The position numbers were made by a program, and so were the translations under genes. This document shows, in pieces, positions 30,394 through 38,419 of a stretch of DNA of 64,000 bases. Location of the stretch: the NCBI GenBank assembly GCA_017984635.1, contig JAGNZC010000001.1:87469-151468 (forward strand). The letters run 5' to 3'. Every line of letters starts with the position of its first letter. Position 1 is the first letter of the stretch. The notes under the pieces were generated by a model. The model saw only the letters and a program-made list of their open reading frames with translations. It did not search any database and was not told where the DNA came from. The DNA comes from Crocinitomicaceae bacterium (GTDB lineage Bacteria; Bacteroidota; Bacteroidia; Flavobacteriales_D; Crocinitomicaceae).

Positions 30394-33339
30394 ATGTTGA
30401 AGCAACCTATCCATTTCAAGCATTTCATTCTTCATTTTGTTGTATTCATTTATAGTTCTTTTCATTTAAATGCGTCCAATTATACTTTTCAGGTTTTTGA
30501 TGCAAAAAACGGATTAAACGCTCCCGAAGTAACGCATGTACTTTCAACTAAAAATTCATTTATTTGGATAGCAGGTGTGGATGGTTTAACACGCTATGAT
30601 GGGAAAAAATTTCTAAATTTCAATAAATCTTATGGCTTAAACACATCGCAAATCTTATGCATAGCAGAAGGTGAAAAGGGTGCTGTAATTTGTGGGACTA
30701 AAAAAGGGATTTCCATTTTTAATGGTGTTAACTATCTGAATATCCCTATGCTTGAAAATAAAAATGCAAAGGCAAGTGATCAATTTGTGAAATGTATTTA
30801 TAAAACGAGTAAAAATGAACTTTATGTTGGCTGTGTTAATGGACTTTTTAAATACAATCGGACATTAAAAAAATGCATAAGAATTGCAGCGATTAAAGAA
30901 TTTGTATTGAGTATAGTAGAAACGGCAAAAAACGAAGTATTCATCACAACAGAAAACAATGTCTATTCTTTAAAAAATGGAAAGGTAACCAAGTTAATTT
31001 TCGCTTCAAAAAAATCAATTACAACGATTATCCCGTTCTATAAAAATTATTACTGGGTTGGTACAACAAATGGAGTTGTTTTGTGTCAACGTTTTAGAAA
31101 TAGGCTCCTTCCCCAACGCAGTTATGGAGATCAGCCAATTGTCAATAGCTTATTATTGAAAAACAACACGTTTGTGTTTACTACTAAAATGGGGACAATT
31201 TATCTAATAAAACAACGAAAATTACATACAATTGATTTGAGCCAGCAAATCATGCCTTTAGACATAACAGCAATTGCAGAAGATTTTCAAGGAAATTGTT
31301 GGATTACAACTTCTTTAGGATTGATTAAAATGCTTTCTTCAGATTTTAACACACCAAGTTATGCTAATTTACTGAATGCTCCAGTTGCTTCGATAGCCTC
31401 CGATCAAAATGGAACCATCTATTACGGAACGACTGATGGGTTGAAAGTTGTGAAGAATAATGAAGTTAAAACGTTTCACATCAGTGATTTGCCAACAGAT
31501 AATTTTATTTCTGCAATCTCTTTTTGTGACAAAAAACTTTATCTTGGAACATTTTCTGGGGATGTATATCTCTTTGAAAAAGAACGCTTTCAATTAATTT
31601 ATTCCGCAAAGGAACGAGATTGTTGCATCTATTCTATTCTTCATCCTACGACGAATGAATTTTGGATTAGTACAGGATATAATGTTATCCATCTGAAGAA
31701 TAATCAAGTTAAAACATATAAATTTTCATCTCAATATACCCAACAAATTTTACGAGACCATTCGAATCAACTTTGGTGTGCAAATATGACAAAATTGAAA
31801 GTCATCCGCAACGGAATATTACACAATGCGCCAAAACCATTTGATGCGTTTGATAATTTCGTTACCGTTGTTGAAGATGCAAACAAAACGATTTGGGTAG
31901 GCACTTTTGGCAATGGATTATTGCGGTATTCAAAGGGTAAAATAACAGCCATTACAACTGCACAAGGCTTGTCTAATAATTACATAACATCCACTTTTTT
32001 CGATCGAAAACAACACTGTCTTTGGGTTGGAACCTCTTATGGATTGTCAAAAATTAGTTTAAAGAAGCATTCAGAAATTAGCTCGATTCAAAATTATTTA
32101 AACGAACAAGCGCGTGAAAATTACAGTTGTGTTCAAAATGCAATTGGTCAACTTCCTTCAGGCAATGTATTGGTGAGTGTTGGAGAAGAAATTATTGAAT
32201 TCAAAGCGAAACCCTCTCAAGTTAAAAGCCATTCTCCTAAACTACCTGTTTACATTGCTTCGATTCGTTTAAATAAAAAAGAGTTGTATTCTTCTACGAA
32301 ATCAAAATTTGTGCAACAACATGTTTTTAAAGCATCAGAAAACAATTTCGATTTTAACTTTAATGCGATAGATTTTCACAGTCCTCAATCCGTTCGTTTT
32401 TCATGGAAATTAAAAGGATATGATAAAGATTGGTCACCTTTTACAGAGAATAATTACACGTCGTATACGAATTTACCATACGGTCATTACACCTTGTATT
32501 TAGCAGTCAAAAATCAAATGGGAGCTATTGCTCAAAGTGTTCCGTTTACATTTACAATTGCGCTACCTTTTTATCTTGAATGGTGGTTTTTAATCATTGC
32601 TTTTAGTATTCCAATTGGCTTAATTGTCTTGTTTTTGAAAAATAGAATTAACAAGATTAAAAAACAGGAAGCGGATAAAACGGCTAATTATAAAAAGTTA
32701 GCTGAAGCGGAGTTAAAAACGTTGCGGGCGCAGATGAATCCTCATTTTATGTTCAATACCTTAAATGCGATTCAAGAAATCGTTTTATCAGGGAATGATG
32801 AACTTTCAAGAATTTATTTTGCTGATTTCGCCAAAATGATGCGCATGATTTTACACAATTCAACTGAAAAATTTATCTCCTTAGAGAAAGAAATTGATTT
32901 TTTACAATTGTATTTAAAGTTTGAGAAGATTCGTTTTCGCGATAAATTTAAAGTTGTTTTCACAATAGATCCTGCTATTGAAACATTTAATAGTAGGATT
33001 CCAGGGATGATTATTCAGCCAATTATTGAAAATGCAATTAATCATGGATTATTGCATAGAAAAGAGGGCGGAATTTTAGAAATAAACATCGATGAGGTGA
33101 GAGAGAATGGCAAAAATTATTTGGTTTGTTGTGTTCAAGACAATGGGATTGGATTAAACAATGCACAATCATTAAAAAAGGAAGAAGGACATCAATCCAT
33201 TTCATCCATGATTACGAAAGAGCGCATTGAAATATTGAACATGATTTATGGAGAGGGAAAATATTCATTAACCATCAATGAAATCGAAGATTTCGGAAAT
33301 TATAAGGGAACAAAAGTGGTATTAAAAATTGAAATATAA
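30394..33339 (+). CDS. Propeller-type sensor histidine kinase (LytS-like)
   Basis: This encodes 981 residues. A signal peptide is followed by about 600 residues of two-component-regulator propeller repeats (motifs like FIWIAGVDGLTRYDGKKF, YWVGTTNGVVL, TIWVGTFGNGLLRYSKGKI, CLWVGTSYGLSKI), a Y_Y_Y domain (about 640-730), one membrane helix (YLEWWFLIIAFSIPIGLIVL) and a His_kinase domain. The phosphoacceptor is in RAQMNPHFMFNTLNAIQE, the N box in QPIIENAINHG and the G box in VQDNGIGL. It should sense a periplasmic ligand and phosphorylate the LytTR regulator encoded 5 bp downstream. Unlike the polysaccharide-utilisation hybrids it has no HTH of its own. Confidence 0.93.
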   Translation: MLKQPIHFKHFILHFVVFIYSSFHLNASNYTFQVFDAKNGLNAPEVTHVLSTKNSFIWIAGVDGLTRYDGKKFLNFNKSYGLNTSQILCIAEGEKGAVICGTKKGISIFNGVNYLNIPMLENKNAKASDQFVKCIYKTSKNELYVGCVNGLFKYNRTLKKCIRIAAIKEFVLSIVETAKNEVFITTENNVYSLKNGKVTKLIFASKKSITTIIPFYKNYYWVGTTNGVVLCQRFRNRLLPQRSYGDQPIVNSLLLKNNTFVFTTKMGTIYLIKQRKLHTIDLSQQIMPLDITAIAEDFQGNCWITTSLGLIKMLSSDFNTPSYANLLNAPVASIASDQNGTIYYGTTDGLKVVKNNEVKTFHISDLPTDNFISAISFCDKKLYLGTFSGDVYLFEKERFQLIYSAKERDCCIYSILHPTTNEFWISTGYNVIHLKNNQVKTYKFSSQYTQQILRDHSNQLWCANMTKLKVIRNGILHNAPKPFDAFDNFVTVVEDANKTIWVGTFGNGLLRYSKGKITAITTAQGLSNNYITSTFFDRKQHCLWVGTSYGLSKISLKKHSEISSIQNYLNEQARENYSCVQNAIGQLPSGNVLVSVGEEIIEFKAKPSQVKSHSPKLPVYIASIRLNKKELYSSTKSKFVQQHVFKASENNFDFNFNAIDFHSPQSVRFSWKLKGYDKDWSPFTENNYTSYTNLPYGHYTLYLAVKNQMGAIAQSVPFTFTIALPFYLEWWFLIIAFSIPIGLIVLFLKNRINKIKKQEADKTANYKKLAEAELKTLRAQMNPHFMFNTLNAIQEIVLSGNDELSRIYFADFAKMMRMILHNSTEKFISLEKEIDFLQLYLKFEKIRFRDKFKVVFTIDPAIETFNSRIPGMIIQPIIENAINHGLLHRKEGGILEINIDEVRENGKNYLVCCVQDNGIGLNNAQSLKKEEGHQSISSMITKERIEILNMIYGEGKYSLTINEIEDFGNYKGTKVVLKIEI

Positions 33340-33344
33340 AAAGA

Positions 33345-34097
33345 ATGATTAAAGCAATAATTATCGACGATGAAGCACATGCACGTGAAAGTTTAACGAA
33401 TGTGATTCACCAATATTGCCAAGAAATAACGGTTATTGGTTCTGGAGAAAATGTAGCGGATGCCATTGCATTGATCAATCGTTTTTCACCAGACATTGTT
33501 TTTCTCGACATTGATTTACCCAATGGCAATGGTTTTACCTTGTTTGAGCATATTACATCACCTAATTTTGAAACCATTTTCACAACGGCATATGAAGAAT
33601 ATGCGATCAAAGCTTTTCGGGTTGCAGCACTCGATTATTTAACAAAACCAATCGATTTTCGTCAATTGATAGAAGCCGTTGAGCGCTTTAGAACCAAACA
33701 AAAAGTAGAATTAAAAGAGCAACGCATCGAATTGTTATTAGAAAATCTCTCCAATAAACCAACTGAATTCAATAAATTGGTTTTACCAGATTACGATGGT
33801 TACACCCTCATCAAAGTGTCTGATATTATCTATTGCAAAGCAGATGGGAGTTATACCGAAATCTATTTATTAAATGGTAAAACCATCACTACTTCCAAAT
33901 TATTAAAAGTAGTGGAAGAATTATTGCCTTCTCAAACCTTTTACCGCATCCACAAATCGTATGTAGTAAACATGAATTTAATCAAGCGCTACAACAAATC
34001 CGAAGGACATCAAGTGTTAATGGAAAACAATACCTTATTGGATGTGTCCGATCGCAATAAAAAAGAATTTATTGAGCGTTTAGTTCAAAATAATTAA
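33345..34097 (+). CDS. LytTR-family response regulator
   Basis: This encodes 250 residues. The receiver domain starts IKAIIIDDEAHARESLTNVI, with the phosphorylated Asp in DIVFLDIDLPNGNGF and later T and K in TAYEEYAIKAF and DYLTKPIDF. The C-terminal LytTR DNA-binding domain has IIYCKADGSYTEIYLLNGK, KLLKVVEELLP and FYRIHKSYVVNMNLI. It is the cognate partner of the kinase upstream (5-bp gap). Targets are unknown; it may act on the genes that follow. Confidence 0.95.
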   Translation: MIKAIIIDDEAHARESLTNVIHQYCQEITVIGSGENVADAIALINRFSPDIVFLDIDLPNGNGFTLFEHITSPNFETIFTTAYEEYAIKAFRVAALDYLTKPIDFRQLIEAVERFRTKQKVELKEQRIELLLENLSNKPTEFNKLVLPDYDGYTLIKVSDIIYCKADGSYTEIYLLNGKTITTSKLLKVVEELLPSQTFYRIHKSYVVNMNLIKRYNKSEGHQVLMENNTLLDVSDRNKKEFIERLVQNN

Positions 34098-34218
34098 TGC
34101 GCTAATTCATTCATTCATAGCGTTTGTTTCTTAATTCGATTCGGTAATAAAGTCAAAATATTTGGGTTGCCTTTTTTAGTTTCTTTGTTGTGTAATATTT
34201 ATTAAAACTACCAATACA

Positions 34219-34530
34219 ATGAGAAAACTATTATTTCTTTTGACGATTGTAACTATCATTTCTTCATGCAAGAAAGAGGATACACGCCCAGAATGTGAAA
34301 AATCAAACACAGGAACATTAATCATTGATAATTGGTTGTCTGATCCATATTACATTTTTGTTGATGGTAATTACAAGGGTATCGTTAGTTCTTATGGCGC
34401 ATCTACTTTAACAAGTATTTCAGCAGGTTATCATCAAGTAAGAGTTGAAAACCAAAATGATGTTCTTGATTTACAAACTTCAACAGAATCAGTTCCCCAA
34501 TGTGGTTCATTGACTTTGAAAATTGAGTAA
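34219..34530 (+). CDS. Small lipoprotein of unknown function
   Basis: This encodes 103 residues with a lipoprotein signal (LLFLLTIVTIISSCKKED; lipobox ISSC). The mature part has the pattern NTGTLIIDNWLSDPYYIFVD followed by GNYKGIVSSYGASTLTSISA and HQVRVENQN, which resembles PEGA-like beta-sandwich domains used as surface or spacer modules. No enzyme motif. It is expressed downstream of the response regulator and upstream of another lipoprotein. Confidence 0.65.
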   Translation: MRKLLFLLTIVTIISSCKKEDTRPECEKSNTGTLIIDNWLSDPYYIFVDGNYKGIVSSYGASTLTSISAGYHQVRVENQNDVLDLQTSTESVPQCGSLTLKIE

Positions 34531-34567
34531 AAAAAGGTACAAAACATAAAATTTAATATTAAAACCT

Positions 34568-35059
34568 ATGAAAAAAATAATTTTAATAATTTCTGTAACA
34601 ATCACATTAACTAGTTGTTACACAAGAATTGGTGATTTGTCAATGATGGCAAATAGAAATGTAGATTGTTCTAAGGACTATGTTTTATTACAAAGAAATG
34701 CCGAGGGAAAAACAAAAACAAGTAATGGTAAAGATATACTTGATCTTGTTGTTGATGAAACAACTGAGAAGTACAATGGAGAATATTTGATGAACGTTAA
34801 AATCTTTGTAAAAGGTAATGGTAAAAAAATCAAAATCATAGGTGATGTCTGGGGAGATAAATCTGCAAAACCATTTAATGTAAAAACAGAGTTCGCTGAG
34901 GGAGATTTCGTTGCAATTAAATTAAGCGGGAAAATATATGAAGGAGTTATATTAGGCTTAAAAGAAAAAAAATGTATTGTAGAATACATTAATTCTTCAG
35001 GTTACAAAACAAAAAAAGAAGTCTGGTACGAAGACCTTACCAAAATTAAAAAAGATTAA
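34568..35059 (+). CDS. Lipoprotein of unknown function
   Basis: This encodes 163 residues with a lipoprotein signal (ILIISVTITLTSCYTRIGDL; lipobox LTSC). The mature protein has MMANRNVDCSKDYVLLQRNA, a charged middle with TEKYNGEYLMNVKIFVKGNG, and a C-terminal part rich in beta strands (CIVEYINSSGYKTKKEVWYE). The segment GDLSMMANRNVD resembles that of small TRL-like lipoproteins, but this is only a loose likeness. It may share a transcript with the lipoprotein 37 bp upstream, and a terminator follows it. Confidence 0.6.
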   Translation: MKKIILIISVTITLTSCYTRIGDLSMMANRNVDCSKDYVLLQRNAEGKTKTSNGKDILDLVVDETTEKYNGEYLMNVKIFVKGNGKKIKIIGDVWGDKSAKPFNVKTEFAEGDFVAIKLSGKIYEGVILGLKEKKCIVEYINSSGYKTKKEVWYEDLTKIKKD

Positions 35060-35078
35060 AAACCAAACCTAACCTTCA

Positions 35079-35106
35079 AAAACGCCCGGCAATTGTCGGG
35101 CGTTTT
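35079..35106. terminator. Bidirectional intrinsic terminator
   Basis: The arms AAAACGCCCG (35079-35088) and CGGGCGTTTT (35097-35106) surround GCAATTGT. It ends the lipoprotein operon and the convergent outer-membrane gene at 35121. The core is identical to that at 30217-30246. Confidence 0.92.
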
Positions 35107-35120
35107 GTTTTAATATACTC

Positions 35121-35882
35121 TTACTTATACTGATTGGTAATGTTATAAAAGATTCCAATGCTACTATACACTGGAAATAATTCATACGTTGTTTTATTGA
35201 ATGAAATTATTTCTGAAAGATCAACACTCGTTTTTAATCCAAATTTATGGCCGTGTCCTCTGCTGTCTAAAGCAGAAAAAGTTATTTCTCCAATGAAACC
35301 AAAACTAATGAAATAACCTTTCATTTTCTCAGCTTTTGAATCAATGTTGTCTTTAAAATCGAGTTTTTGCATTAATGGGATAGCAGCAAACATACCAAAA
35401 TTATAATCAACTGCACGAAATAAATTATTTTTCATTGGGTTATAATTCAAGGGTATTCTAAATCCAAACTGCAATGGAAATTGGATGTAACCAGTAGTAA
35501 AACGAAGTTCATTTCCCAAATTATCGGTTAAATTTGCCGCTCTAGTGATCATGTTTACACCAGTTTTAACTGTCCAAATCGAATTTGTATTTTTCCCTTT
35601 AATCAACCATCCGTAATTGATGCTTCCGTCTAAAGCAGGTAAAAAATCATTCTTTTTGAAATGATAAATTCCTGAAGGCGTGTAAAATGTTGTCATATTG
35701 GTGTTTACACGAACAGCTGAAGCCGTTAAACCAATTTCTAAGAAATTCTTGAATTTAAGCAAAGGATCTTGTGGTTTCTTGACCATATATTCTTTCAACT
35801 CTGAAGTGGCAGTTGTTACTTGAGCATAATTGGTAAATGCTGCTGAAAACAAGATTGTAAATGCTAAAATGTGTTTTTTCAT
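35121..35882 (-). CDS. Outer-membrane beta-barrel protein
   Basis: This encodes 253 residues from the ATG at 35882 (KKHILAFTILFSAAFTNYAQ signal peptide); the upstream ATG would place a polar stretch before it. The mature protein has alternating strands typical of a beta-barrel (FLEIGLTASAVRVN; SINYGWLIKGKN; IWTVKTGVNMI; YIQFPLQFGFRIPLNYNP) and a C-terminal aromatic strand (LFPVYSSIGIFYNITNQYK). It is probably an outer-membrane protein of the porin-superfamily type. Substrate is unknown. The 240 bp between it and acs hold only short AT-rich repeats of the type TTTGAGTTTTGAG. Confidence 0.7.
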   Translation of the reverse strand: MKKHILAFTILFSAAFTNYAQVTTATSELKEYMVKKPQDPLLKFKNFLEIGLTASAVRVNTNMTTFYTPSGIYHFKKNDFLPALDGSINYGWLIKGKNTNSIWTVKTGVNMITRAANLTDNLGNELRFTTGYIQFPLQFGFRIPLNYNPMKNNLFRAVDYNFGMFAAIPLMQKLDFKDNIDSKAEKMKGYFISFGFIGEITFSALDSRGHGHKFGLKTSVDLSEIISFNKTTYELFPVYSSIGIFYNITNQYK

Positions 35883-36123
35883 AACGTTAATTTTTAAGTT
35901 AGATGAATTGAATGGTTGTATCAAATATACTTTTTTAGTTAATTAGTTTTCAAAAGAACTACTTTATTTTGAAGTTTTGAGTTTTGAGTTGAAAGTTTTA
36001 AGATCTATACATTGCAACGATTTAGTTTTAATTAGTTAATTGCGCCATTGCTTAATTACTTCATTGTTTAATTCCTTCATTCTTGTAATCTTGCCTCCTT
36101 AAATCTTTTTATCCTAAAATCAA

Positions 36124-38025
36124 TTACAAGGCATTCGCTACAATCTCATCTACAACCAATGGATCCAATAGGGTAGAAGTATCACCTAAGTTACTAGTAT
36201 CGCCCTCTGCAACTTTACGCAAAATGCGTCGCATGATTTTTCCAGAACGAGTTTTAGGTAAGCCAGTTACAAATTGAATTTTTTCAGGTAACGCAATTTT
36301 ACCAATTTCAGCAACAACCGTTTCAACGATTTCACCTTTTGACATTGCTTCGTCTTCCACTGCTCCATCCATTACCACAAAGGCATAAATTGATTGTCCT
36401 TTAACGGGGTGGGGATAACCTACAACAGCAGATTCAATGACATGGCTATTGGTATTGATGGCATTTTCAATTTCAGCTGTGCCAAATCGGTGACCAGAAA
36501 CATTGATGACATCGTCAATACGTCCAATGATGCGGTACATGCCATCTTCGTCTCTTTTCGCACCATCTCCAGTGAAGTAATAACCTTTATAATGCGAGAA
36601 ATAATTAATTCTACAACGTTCGTGATCGCCATAAGTAGTTCGAAGCATGGATGGCCATGGCGCTTTGATACACAAGTATCCTTCCACGTTCGCTTCTTGA
36701 ATTTCTTTGCCTTCTTGGTCCAACAATACAGGGTGAATTCCAGGCATTGGATAACCTGCAAATGTTGGTTTCAAAGGTGATAAATTTCCAATTCCAGAAA
36801 TCATAATTCCTCCTGTTTCTGTTTGCCACCAGCTATCTGCTACTGGGCAACGTTCTTTTCCAACGTGTAAATAATACCATTTCCAAGCTTCTTCGTTGAT
36901 TGGCTCACCAACGGTTCCCAACACTTTCAAGGAATCTAAACTATAAGACAACACGTGGTCTTCACCATAAGCCATTAATGAACGAATGGCAGTTGGCGCT
37001 GTTAAAAACTGTGTCACACTGTGTTTGTCAATTACTTGCCAGAATCTTCCTGCGTCTGGATACGTTGGAATTCCTTCAAACATTAAGGTTGTTGCGCCAG
37101 AAATCAATGGTCCATAAACAATGTAAGAATGTCCAGTAATCCAACCAATATCTGCTGTACACCAGTAAATATCAGATTCTTGGTATTGGTAAACATTTTG
37201 GAACGTATAGGCTGTGTAAACCATATATCCACCGCATGTATGCACCACACCTTTTGGTTTTCCTGTTGAACCAGAAGTGTACAAAATAAAGAGCATGTCT
37301 TCTGCATCCATTGGTTCGGCAGGACAAACTTTGGCTTGACCTTTCACGGAATCGTGCCACCAACAATCACGGCCTTCTACCATCGTTGGCATCCAACCTA
37401 AGCAATCGTGAACAATTACCGTTTCAACAGAAGTACACAATTCTAATGCTTCATCGATGACACGTTTCAACGGGATTTGTTTTGCCCCACGGTTTAATCC
37501 GTCAGCTGTAATGATCATTTTTGCTTGTGCATCATTGACACGATCTGCCACAGCTGTTGCAGAAAATCCAGCAAATATTACAGAATGAATTGCCCCAATG
37601 CGCGCACAAGCCAATACCGCAATCATTAATTCTGGAATCATGGGCATATAAATACACACACGATCGCCTTTTTGAATACCTTTCGCTTTTAACGCGTTTG
37701 CAAATTGGCAAACGTGGTCGTGTAATTCACGGTATGTATAACGCACAAAACGTTCTTTCGGGTCATTTGGTTCCCAAATCAAGGCTAATTTGTTTCCTCT
37801 TTTTTCTAAATGACGGTCAAGAGCATTTTCAGTAATGTTTAATTTTGCTCCTTTGAACCATTCAATTTTTGGCTCATCGAAATTCCATTCTACAACGGTA
37901 TCCCATTTTTTTTGCCAGACAAATTCTTCTGCAATTTCCCCCCAAAATCCTGCTGGATCTTCGATGCTTTTTGCATACTTTTCTTTGTATTCTTCGAATG
38001 ATTTGATTTGTAAATTTGAGTTCAT
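36124..38025 (-). CDS. acs: Acetyl-CoA synthetase
   Basis: Acs makes acetyl-CoA from acetate, ATP and CoA through acetyl-AMP. The 633-residue protein has the adenylate-forming core motif LYTSGSTGKPKGVVHTCGG, the acetate pocket region WWQTETGGIMISG, the hinge GYYFTGDGAKRDEDGMYRI and the C-terminal PKTRSGKIMRRILRK with the lysine that is acetylated for control in other bacteria. It lies at the end of a minus-strand group with a response regulator, a transporter-like kinase and a porin, which suggests acetate or short-chain acid scavenging. Regulation by that two-component system is likely. Confidence 0.96.
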   Translation of the reverse strand: MNSNLQIKSFEEYKEKYAKSIEDPAGFWGEIAEEFVWQKKWDTVVEWNFDEPKIEWFKGAKLNITENALDRHLEKRGNKLALIWEPNDPKERFVRYTYRELHDHVCQFANALKAKGIQKGDRVCIYMPMIPELMIAVLACARIGAIHSVIFAGFSATAVADRVNDAQAKMIITADGLNRGAKQIPLKRVIDEALELCTSVETVIVHDCLGWMPTMVEGRDCWWHDSVKGQAKVCPAEPMDAEDMLFILYTSGSTGKPKGVVHTCGGYMVYTAYTFQNVYQYQESDIYWCTADIGWITGHSYIVYGPLISGATTLMFEGIPTYPDAGRFWQVIDKHSVTQFLTAPTAIRSLMAYGEDHVLSYSLDSLKVLGTVGEPINEEAWKWYYLHVGKERCPVADSWWQTETGGIMISGIGNLSPLKPTFAGYPMPGIHPVLLDQEGKEIQEANVEGYLCIKAPWPSMLRTTYGDHERCRINYFSHYKGYYFTGDGAKRDEDGMYRIIGRIDDVINVSGHRFGTAEIENAINTNSHVIESAVVGYPHPVKGQSIYAFVVMDGAVEDEAMSKGEIVETVVAEIGKIALPEKIQFVTGLPKTRSGKIMRRILRKVAEGDTSNLGDTSTLLDPLVVDEIVANAL

Positions 38026-38043
38026 GTTCGTTTAATTTTAAGA

Positions 38044-38415
38044 TTATGAATTCACAAGCGTGATAATTTCTTGCATAATTTGTTTTGTACTAAAAGGCTT
38101 GGTGACGTATTTGTCGGCCCCCAATGCCAATCCTTTATCGATGTCTTCTTGTCTAGATTTTGCCGATAAAAAGATAATTTTTGTGTTGCTTAATACTGGA
38201 TTTGCTTTGATAATTTTACAAACTTCATAACCATCCATATCTGGCATCATAATATCCAATACAATTAAGTTGGGACATTCTTTTTCAGCTATGGAAAGCG
38301 CTTCAGCTCCATTACGTGCAATAAAAGGAACAAATCCTTTTTTTCTAACGAGGTAATCTAATGACAAAACGATGTTAGGTTCGTCATCCACAATAAGTAT
38401 TTTTGTTTCTTCCAT
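38044..38415 (-). CDS. Single-domain response regulator
   Basis: This encodes 123 residues comprising only a receiver domain: TKILIVDDEPNIVLSLDYLV, phosphorylated Asp in LIVLDIMMPDMDGYEV, then IFLSAKSRQEDIDKGL and ADKYVTKPFSTKQI. The ATG at 38415 is preferred over the upstream ATG at 38490, which would overlap the kinase gene by 71 bp. There is no output domain, so it signals by protein contact or passes phosphate on. It starts 4 bp after the kinase stop and is followed by acs, so the three are likely one operon. Confidence 0.9.
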   Translation of the reverse strand: MEETKILIVDDEPNIVLSLDYLVRKKGFVPFIARNGAEALSIAEKECPNLIVLDIMMPDMDGYEVCKIIKANPVLSNTKIIFLSAKSRQEDIDKGLALGADKYVTKPFSTKQIMQEIITLVNS

Positions 38416-38419
38416 CTTG

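Noticed and set aside
36394..37835. Multiple open frames on both strands over acs
   Set aside because: acs is intact with all motifs; the others are composition artefacts.
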